Shown here: positions 58,057 through 64,000 of the stretch, piece after piece
Layout of the letters: each line of letters opens with the position of its first letter
Position numbering within the stretch: position 1 is the first letter of the stretch
Origin: an uncultured Ruminobacter sp.
Lineage (GTDB): Bacteria; Pseudomonadota; Gammaproteobacteria; Enterobacterales; Succinivibrionaceae
Direction of reading: 5' to 3'
Length of the DNA: 64,000 nucleotides
Assembly (NCBI GenBank): GCA_902776415.1
Contig: CACYPY010000003.1
Span: 18,187 to 82,186, forward strand
Notes under the pieces: generated by a model
The model's input: the letters and a program-made list of their open reading frames with translations, nothing else
Databases searched by the model: none
Told to the model about the DNA's origin: nothing
Made by a program: the position numbers and the translations under genes

Positions 58057-58264
58057 TTTTCTCTGAAATCCTCTAAAAACTTTTAAAAATCTGCTTATCT
58101 TATCCGGAATATAACAAATTCGCTCATCCGGTGCAATATTGTGGATTTTCTGATTCTTCGGAAATCTTCAGGGGAAAACTGCTGTAAGCATTCAGTTGAA
58201 AGTCAGTACATTAAACCGTAAGACAGCCGTGTAACTAAACATCAATACCGGAGTTCAACAATTC

Positions 58265-58897
58265 TTACGATAAGGATCTTAGTTTTTTTTCTAAATACCA
58301 AATATAAACCCCAATATACGACCCAAACTTATTATCCTCATCCCTGGATTTATAATGCTTTAATAATGTATTCAAATAATATCGCCTGTTATTATTATTT
58401 TTCAACTTTCTATAGAGCAGTTCTTCAAGATTTTTTATCACTTGTTTTCTGTCCAGCTTTAACTGTTCGCAATTAAGATTAAGAAGATCCGATAGTTCAT
58501 TTTTATATGGCATGGAAGATGTTATCGTTCCATCATGCCTGTAACTAATGGAATTCATATCATTCAGGTTCTGAGGATTTAAGTGCAATACTCTGTTTCC
58601 CTTGAAGGTATCACAAGTACGAACTCCGTTCAATTCACCGCCAGAACAGCATGCCAAAAGGTTTCCATATTTAAGTTCATTCTGTAAAGTCCTTGCTGAA
58701 AAGTGTTCAATTTTACAAGCTTGATCTCTTTCCGGTATCCTTCTCATGCAGTACGCACAAACATACCCCTGTTCATACAAAAGAGCATTCCGCAAATCAT
58801 TTTTGACATCGGATGGAAGATTATCAAACCTGGCATTAAATTGTTTTTTATACTGTGTAAGAGAATTCGGTTCCTTTCCCTTGTTTATGAAAATCAT
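58265..58897 (-). CDS. ptuB: Septu anti-phage system HNH nuclease PtuB
   Basis: The 210-residue protein is an HNH nuclease of the TIGR02646/PtuB type: VCAYCMRRI supplies the first zinc cysteines, KIEHFSA holds the HNH histidine, and YGNLLACC and CDTFKGN complete the site. In Septu, PtuB cuts DNA under the control of the ATPase PtuA. Its ATG overlaps the ptuA stop by 4 bases. The gene is clearly A+T-richer than its neighbours, a sign of transfer. No reverse transcriptase or retron RNA gene is nearby, so this is a stand-alone Septu. Confidence 0.85.
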   Translation of the reverse strand: MIFINKGKEPNSLTQYKKQFNARFDNLPSDVKNDLRNALLYEQGYVCAYCMRRIPERDQACKIEHFSARTLQNELKYGNLLACCSGGELNGVRTCDTFKGNRVLHLNPQNLNDMNSISYRHDGTITSSMPYKNELSDLLNLNCEQLKLDRKQVIKNLEELLYRKLKNNNNRRYYLNTLLKHYKSRDEDNKFGSYIGVYIWYLEKKLRSLS

Positions 58898-60219
58898 TCA
58901 TATTCTCCCAGGTCAAACTCCAAATCATATGCAATCTTAGCCTTTACATATTCAGGATGTTCAGATCCCAGCAATTCTTCCAATTCATTAAGGTACTGTC
59001 GGGCACTATCCCTGTCACCATCATCTGAGGAATCATAAAACTTATTTTTCAGAGATGAAACCTTATCGGGCTGTATTTCAGCCCCCATAAGACCTTCCAG
59101 CAGATTATCAGTGTCCCGGCCATAGGTTATAATTCCCGGAGAATAAAAAGACTGTCCATTCAAACACAAAATATTTTTCGGGGATTCAATATTTGCCAGC
59201 ACCGACGGAGAATGCGTGGTTACGATAAACTGGACTTTCGGAAAAATATATCTGAGATCATCAATGATTCTTTTCTGCCACGCAGGATGCAAATGCATAT
59301 CAATTTCATCTATCAGGACAATACCCGGAGTTTCCTCAGTAATTCTTTCCTGCAAATCAGGATTAAGCATTGCCATCCGATATGCAATATCAGCTACCAT
59401 GCTTACAGTTACTCTGACACCATCACTGAGCATTCTGAACGGCAAGCGTACCATCCTGCCATCCTCATAATATAAAATTTCAAACTCCCCGCTGTCAGCC
59501 ATATACTCAAATTTCGGAATCTCTGTTTTCTGATCTTCTTTAGCTGCATATCCTCTGTAGCATTTTCCCATGGCCTGCTTTACCACTTCAAACTCAGGAA
59601 CTTTTTCACGTCTCTGAAACTCAATATCAGACATTCTTTTAAACCATTTCCAAAATGATTTATCATCCGAAGCGGCATCAAGACAGTTGCTATAACCTAA
59701 AACTCTGTTAAATCTCCCAGATGATGCCTGCGAAGACTTTTTATGCCTGTACAATCTTCCTGTACCGTAATACGCGATTACAGGAAGGATCAAATCCTTG
59801 TTCTGTCTGCTTATCTGCTCCTGAAGTGCAGAAGCGTAACGTGTTACAGGCATCGCATCCTGAATAAGCGTTCTGCCGCCTTCTCTCACAAGACTTCTTT
59901 TCCAGGTTAGCGCCCTGTTTTCTCCGTCCAATTCGTTTATCAGAGCAGAAGCCTGAATTTCGACAGGATATTGTTTCTGAGTCTCTATAGAACTTCCGGT
60001 CTGAAATGTCATAAGGCGAACATCATCCTGAGAAATCCCACTAACTGAAATATCATCAAAACCTGCAAGATAGCTCCCCAAAGCTATTGAAACAGCATCA
60101 AGAACGCCCGATTTTCCAACACCGTTTTTTCCGATTATAACAGAAAGCTTTTTATCAAAGATAATCGAAACATCCTTGTATAACCGAAAGTTCTTTATGG
60201 TAATACTGCTGATAATCAT
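58894..60219 (-). CDS. ptuA: Septu anti-phage system ATPase PtuA
   Basis: The 441-residue ATPase has an ABC/SMC-type head: IKNFRLYKDV, Walker A GKNGVGKS (30-37), the signature-like LSDGVR (264-269), Walker B IVLIDEIDMHLHP (about 300-312) and the switch VTTHSPSVL. A short helical insert replaces a full coiled coil, as in PtuA and related overcoming-lysogenisation nucleases. It lacks a TOPRIM domain, which separates it from OLD. The ATG at 60219 follows AGAGG; a longer frame starts at 60252. PtuB follows directly. Composition is A+T-rich. Confidence 0.85.
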   Translation of the reverse strand: MIISSITIKNFRLYKDVSIIFDKKLSVIIGKNGVGKSGVLDAVSIALGSYLAGFDDISVSGISQDDVRLMTFQTGSSIETQKQYPVEIQASALINELDGENRALTWKRSLVREGGRTLIQDAMPVTRYASALQEQISRQNKDLILPVIAYYGTGRLYRHKKSSQASSGRFNRVLGYSNCLDAASDDKSFWKWFKRMSDIEFQRREKVPEFEVVKQAMGKCYRGYAAKEDQKTEIPKFEYMADSGEFEILYYEDGRMVRLPFRMLSDGVRVTVSMVADIAYRMAMLNPDLQERITEETPGIVLIDEIDMHLHPAWQKRIIDDLRYIFPKVQFIVTTHSPSVLANIESPKNILCLNGQSFYSPGIITYGRDTDNLLEGLMGAEIQPDKVSSLKNKFYDSSDDGDRDSARQYLNELEELLGSEHPEYVKAKIAYDLEFDLGEYE

Positions 60220-60459
60220 GATAACAGACCTCTGAATAAAACAGTGTTGCACCGTAAAAACAAAAATTTATATAAGATATCAGAATACACAAACTCTGTG
60301 CAAAAATCGATTTCAACCCGCATTCGATATTGTAAAGTTCTCTAAAAATCGCGGTAATATTTTATTAAAAATAATAAATATGTTACATATCGATCTTTAA
60401 AAAACTTTTTTAATCATGTTTTTCTTCAAATCCCTAAAAAGACGAATTTTATCGGAATT

Positions 60460-60558
60460 GTGGTTTTGGACATTTATGAGTGGAGTGCAAAAAGTCCAAA
60501 AACACCATTTTTGCCAAAAACGGATGGCTATTTTAAAGGTCTCGTTGTATCTGACTAA
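60460..60558 (+). pseudogene. Transposase C-terminal fragment (copy B)
   Basis: The plus-strand frame ends in PKTPFLPKTDGYFKGLVVSD and TAA at 60556-60558, matching copy A at 5.9 kb. Nothing upstream looks like a transposase core and no ribosome binding site is present. It marks the upstream edge of the Septu module. Confidence 0.5.
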
Positions 60559-60589
60559 GACAGAAATCGATTTTTTGCACCGGACTCAT
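60491..60589 (+). repeat. 99-bp repeat, inverted copy of 5911-6009
   Basis: Matches the reverse complement of 5911-6009 at 94 of 99 positions by eye and ends at the same TGCACCGGACTCAT. The flanking 60220-60490 and 60590-60835 are A+T-rich and carry no supported gene. Confidence 0.8.
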
Positions 60590-60835
60590 TTATTGACAAT
60601 GACCGCTTCTAATCCTGCATTCTACACTACACGAAGTTTTACGGAAATGATAAAACGGTATTATTTGCAGTGTCACCCAGAGGTGTAATTTTCAGTAGTG
60701 TACCACAGGTGTCTACGATTACATCTTCCGTGCTGCCACATTATTTAAAACTCGCAATTTGCTGCCATAACACCCGTACCGGTTTCAGGGCGAGAGATGA
60801 TTACCACAGATACGGAATATGCCTGGCCCACACAC

Positions 60836-60862
60836 AAAAAAACCGCAGACGATAATCCGCGG
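60836..60862 (-). terminator. Intrinsic terminator of the starch-binding PKD gene
   Basis: On the minus strand CCGCGGA (60862-60856) pairs with TCTGCGG (60849-60843; one G-T pair) and runs into TTTTTTT. Confidence 0.75.
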
Positions 60863-60910
60863 CCTTTGTCATTATTTAAGAAGAGAGATAAAACTTATCT
60901 GCTTTCTCTG

Positions 60911-63900
60911 TTACTTCCTTCTGTTTCTTCTTCTCAGGAACAGCGAACCCAGAGACAGCATGACGAGAGAGAGTGCGTCCATGGCACCGCCGCCCTTCTT
61001 GCCGCCGGAACCTGCAGAATCACTGTCGGAGTCGCTTTCCCAGTCCGGGTCCGGAGATATCGGGCTGTCACCGGAATCAGGAGTTACAGGATCGTCGGAA
61101 GCACCAGGAGCGGAGTCTTCTTTTACAGTCAGAGGAATGTAGCCGGAGAACACGCTGGCATCCTGTGCGGTGGCATCGACGCCTTCGGTCATAAGCCGGT
61201 ACTCACCGGGTTCGGCGAAGTCCAGAGCCAGCTCGTCGCCCTTCTTCACAGTGACATAGTCATCGCCTGAAGCGGCATTGCAGTCCACCACAGCATTGCC
61301 GGTGATGCGGCAGAGCTGATACCCCTCCAGTCCCTGTGCAGAAGCGGTCTGCGGAGCTGTGCCGTCGATCTTCCGGTATACCTGATAGGTCATGTCCAGC
61401 TTATCGACAATCAGGGTCAGAAGCTTCCCGACAAATACTTCCAGAGGCTCAATACTGCTGCTGTCAGCAGTTACCACGCCGATCTTTCCGGCCTTGCTGC
61501 CGCCGTTGCTGCTGCCGAAGCTGAAATCAGGCACTTCGCCTTCCTTCCAGTAGCCCTTCACGTATACGGAATGGGTATCTCCGGCTACAACATGGTCGTC
61601 ACTGTCGTATACGGTTACGGAAACCACGTGACTGCCGGCCTTGCTGAAGGTCCAGTTGAGCACCGGATTGTTAACCGTCAGCTTTTCGCCGTCAACTTCC
61701 CACACAAACTTGCTGATGCCGCTTTCTCCGGAGACCTGAGCATTGGCTGCCGAGAATCTGACCTTGTTCAGGGCATTCACCTCGGAAGGTCCCTCGATCT
61801 CCACAGTACCGGTGATGTCGCCGGTGGCATTAACCTGAACAGCAGCCTCGGCAGAAGTCTTCAGGCCTTCGTTGTCAGTTACGGTTACAGTTACCTTATG
61901 AGCACCGTAGGAGGTGAACTTATGACTGAAGGTGGTTACCTTGCCGGAAGCCATCTCCACGCCGTCCACCTGCCAGGAGTAGCTGGCAATCTCGCCGTCA
62001 TCGGAAGCGGAGGCCACAAACTCGACAGCCTCGTCAACAGTAACGGCAGCGGTCTTCGGAGTTACGGAAACCTGAGGAGGCAGATTCTCGGAAGGAGGAA
62101 CCACGGTTACCTCAACGGAAGCATCGGCTGTAGCACCTCTGGCATCGGTTACCACTACGGAGTAGCGGGTGGTCTCCTCGGGAGCAACCCTGATGGAGGC
62201 AGCGGTTTCGCCGGTACTCCACTTGTAGGTGATGGCATCGCCGTCCGGATCGCTGGAGGCGGAGGCATCCAGTACCACAGTGGCGCCGGCCTTGATCACA
62301 CTGGCAGAGCTTTCAATAACAGCAACCGGAGCATGATTTTCCACATCACGCACGGTTACGGTTACCACTTCCTGAGCAGTCCGGCCTTCACGGTCGGTAA
62401 CAGTCAGTCTGTAGGTGGTGGTGGCCTTGGGAGATACCTTGATGGAAGCGGTGGTCTCGCCGGTATTCCAGGAATAGGTCAGCCCGGCACCGGTGGATCC
62501 GGCAGCGCTTAGGGTTACAGTCTCGCCCTGGGAAATCTCGGTGGCGGAGGCAGTAATCACAGCCTTAACGTCAATCACATCATCGGAGGATATCACGGTA
62601 ACCTTCTGGGTGTCGGTCATGACATTACCTTCCGGATCGGACTTCGACATGGTAATGGTGTAGGTACCGCCATTCTGGTAGGTATGGGCAACCTCATTGC
62701 CGGTTCCGGTGGAGCCGTCGCCGAAATCCCACTTGAAGTCCTTGTAGTCGAACTGAACATCACAGCCGTCATTCACACCGGGAGCGGTCCACAGCTTGAC
62801 CTCGAGACCGTTAACCTGAGCCACGATAGGAGCAGTGGCATTGGGAACCGGGATGCACTCGGAGGATTCAACGGTCACGGTAACCGAGGCTGCGGAAATC
62901 GCACCGTTATTGTCGGTTACGGTAACGGTATAGCTCTGAGTCTTTTCCGGGGAAACGGTGATCTTCGCGGTGGTTTCACCGGTGCTCCACTTGTAGGAAG
63001 CGATAGTGCCGTCAGGATCGGTGGAACCGGAAGCATCCAGCACCACGGACTCGCCCTTTTTGATGGTAATGGCGGAACCGCCGGCAATTACCGCCCTGGG
63101 AGCCTTGTTTCTGTTGTCCAGCTCTTCCGGCATGCCGTCAGTAAGCTTGGTGCCGTCAATGGAGGTATCCTGAATGGTGGTGATGGTGAAGTTGCCGCCG
63201 CTGGAATTCTTGTACCAGCTGTTGCCGCAGTCATTGAACAGGAATTCAATGCCGGTCTTGTCACTGTCGAAATTCAGATCCTTCTTGTACCAGCCCTTTC
63301 CGGCATCGGTCATTTCCTCACCGGGAGCCTTGGTCCAGCCAGACTCGGTACCCGGAGTGCCGCGATAGTGAATGCACACCTTGTCCAGATCCGAAACAGA
63401 CGGCTTGAAGTAAATGGTGGCATTGTTGGGGATGTCGGTAGGAGCTCCCTCGGTTATCGAGCCGTTCTGGGCAATGGTATAGGTACCCTTGGAGAGACAC
63501 TTGCCGTCGGCAGATGGATAGAAGGAGCTTTCACCGCTGTTGTGAACCCTGATATCGGCACAGCCGGCATCGCGGGTGTAGGTAACGGTGGTCTTGAAGT
63601 ATCCGGATCCCTTGTAGTCGCTCATGGACTCGGAACTCCAGGCGCCGGTGCCGGAATCCTTGTAGTCAAGGAAGACTGCTCCGGTATCGGAAGCGGCCGG
63701 CCTGGCATATACGGTTACCTTGTCAGTAAGCACCACCGCACCGTCGGTAAAGAACATGTGAGTGCCTTCAATCTCGCCGTTCACATCCTCGATATAAGCC
63801 CCGTCCTTCTGGGTGTAGCGGCCGGCGCCTACATAGGTATGGCCGATTTCGCTGCGGGTAACGTTGCCCAGGTTGTCGGTGGCCTCCATATAGTAGTCAA

Positions 63901-64000
63901 CAAGCTGATCCCGGAAATCGGATATATAGGCATAGTAGGTATCGCCGATCTTCTGAGCCGGAAGCACCTGATAGTTCTTGGAAACGTCGTTGTCCTGCCA
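60911..64000 (-). CDS. Secreted starch-binding PKD protein with GlyGly-CTERM tail (5' end missing)
   Basis: The gene runs off the window; about 1029 C-terminal residues are visible. Near the left edge of the protein are two CBM25/26-like starch-binding modules (VTVYARPAASDTGAVFLDYK and IYFKPSVSDLDKVCIHYRG, the latter with FNDCGNSWYKN). Six or so PKD/Ig-like repeats follow (VVLDASGSTDPDG, WDFGDGSTG, TVTDNEG). The end is an acidic Ser/Asp linker, GSGGKKGGG, a hydrophobic helix and RRRNRRK: a GlyGly-CTERM signal, processed by rhombosortase after type II secretion. The missing part is probably an alpha-amylase-type catalytic domain; that is inference. Confidence 0.85.
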   Translation of the reverse strand, partial: WQDNDVSKNYQVLPAQKIGDTYYAYISDFRDQLVDYYMEATDNLGNVTRSEIGHTYVGAGRYTQKDGAYIEDVNGEIEGTHMFFTDGAVVLTDKVTVYARPAASDTGAVFLDYKDSGTGAWSSESMSDYKGSGYFKTTVTYTRDAGCADIRVHNSGESSFYPSADGKCLSKGTYTIAQNGSITEGAPTDIPNNATIYFKPSVSDLDKVCIHYRGTPGTESGWTKAPGEEMTDAGKGWYKKDLNFDSDKTGIEFLFNDCGNSWYKNSSGGNFTITTIQDTSIDGTKLTDGMPEELDNRNKAPRAVIAGGSAITIKKGESVVLDASGSTDPDGTIASYKWSTGETTAKITVSPEKTQSYTVTVTDNNGAISAASVTVTVESSECIPVPNATAPIVAQVNGLEVKLWTAPGVNDGCDVQFDYKDFKWDFGDGSTGTGNEVAHTYQNGGTYTITMSKSDPEGNVMTDTQKVTVISSDDVIDVKAVITASATEISQGETVTLSAAGSTGAGLTYSWNTGETTASIKVSPKATTTYRLTVTDREGRTAQEVVTVTVRDVENHAPVAVIESSASVIKAGATVVLDASASSDPDGDAITYKWSTGETAASIRVAPEETTRYSVVVTDARGATADASVEVTVVPPSENLPPQVSVTPKTAAVTVDEAVEFVASASDDGEIASYSWQVDGVEMASGKVTTFSHKFTSYGAHKVTVTVTDNEGLKTSAEAAVQVNATGDITGTVEIEGPSEVNALNKVRFSAANAQVSGESGISKFVWEVDGEKLTVNNPVLNWTFSKAGSHVVSVTVYDSDDHVVAGDTHSVYVKGYWKEGEVPDFSFGSSNGGSKAGKIGVVTADSSSIEPLEVFVGKLLTLIVDKLDMTYQVYRKIDGTAPQTASAQGLEGYQLCRITGNAVVDCNAASGDDYVTVKKGDELALDFAEPGEYRLMTEGVDATAQDASVFSGYIPLTVKEDSAPGASDDPVTPDSGDSPISPDPDWESDSDSDSAGSGGKKGGGAMDALSLVMLSLGSLFLRRRNRRK

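Noticed and set aside
60220..60910. A retron (reverse transcriptase and msr-msd) accompanying ptuAB
   Set aside because: No frame in this stretch encodes RT motifs and it is too short for the gene; only a transposase tail is found.
61800..63100. Possible tandem DNA repeats or CRISPR array
   Set aside because: The similarity comes from homologous PKD protein domains of about 80-90 residues; there are no short identical repeats with regular spacers.

Overview
The window reads as a chromosomal piece of a Gram-negative gammaproteobacterium of about 50-55 % G+C (estimated by eye). LPS genes (kdsB, lpxK, waaA, waaF), two BAM lipoproteins (bamC, bamB), and the gene orders fnr-uspE-ttcA, bamC-purC and rlmN-pilW-rodZ-ispG-hisS-yfgM-bamB-der all match gammaproteobacterial chromosomes. 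A polar-flagellum regulator pair (FlrB/FlrC type), an O2-sensing FNR, acetate kinase, and a large secreted starch-binding PKD protein with a GlyGly-CTERM tail suggest a motile, anaerobic, starch-degrading organism. A Succinivibrionaceae-like bacterium is my best guess, but this is inference.

Layout. 0-3.7 kb: glnS tail, two unknown small genes, bamC, purC and tRNA-Thr(CGU). 3.8-6.2 kb: a decayed accessory patch with a dispersed repeat, a Fic/winged-helix protein with a cluster of candidate operators, and a transposase tail. 6.7-10.6 kb: maoP-like gene, argA, and lysC behind a lysine riboswitch. 10.8-16.8 kb: BI-1 membrane protein, lpxK-kdsB, fnr-uspE and ttcA, and a DUF5710 protein. 16.9-23.5 kb: pheST and a membrane GGDEF/EAL protein with degenerate motifs. 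23.8-28.2 kb: a membrane methyltransferase, ackA, waaF-waaA. 28.3-35.6 kb: flrC and flrB, normally neighbours, lie about 5 kb apart; between them are a secreted ankyrin protein, a YafQ-DinJ toxin-antitoxin pair, two nearly identical 27-residue ORFs and a 42-bp palindrome. 35.8-42.2 kb: purL, an arginine-rich 45-residue small gene with its own promoter and terminator, and gdhA. 42.6-52.6 kb: the conserved ychJ-der-bamB-yfgM-hisS-ispG-rodZ-pilW-rlmN block, transcribed leftward. 53.4-58.1 kb: cobB-ndk, pepB-iscS, and a Fur-like regulator behind a small HMA-domain protein. 58.3-60.6 kb: an A+T-rich Septu (PtuA/PtuB) anti-phage module beside a second copy of the transposase tail. 60.9-64.0 kb: the truncated starch-binding PKD protein.

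Most of the window is conserved housekeeping DNA in compact leftward operons. Accessory material sits in four patches (3.8-6.2, 29.8-34.5, 42.4 and 53.1, 58.3-60.6 kb) marked by shared repeats. The observations least explained by known families are the tandem 27-residue microproteins at 33.8-34.0 kb, the 45-residue basic protein at 40.04 kb, the HMA/Fur-like pair at 57.3-58.1 kb, and the duplicated ankyrin module at 29.8-32.1 kb.
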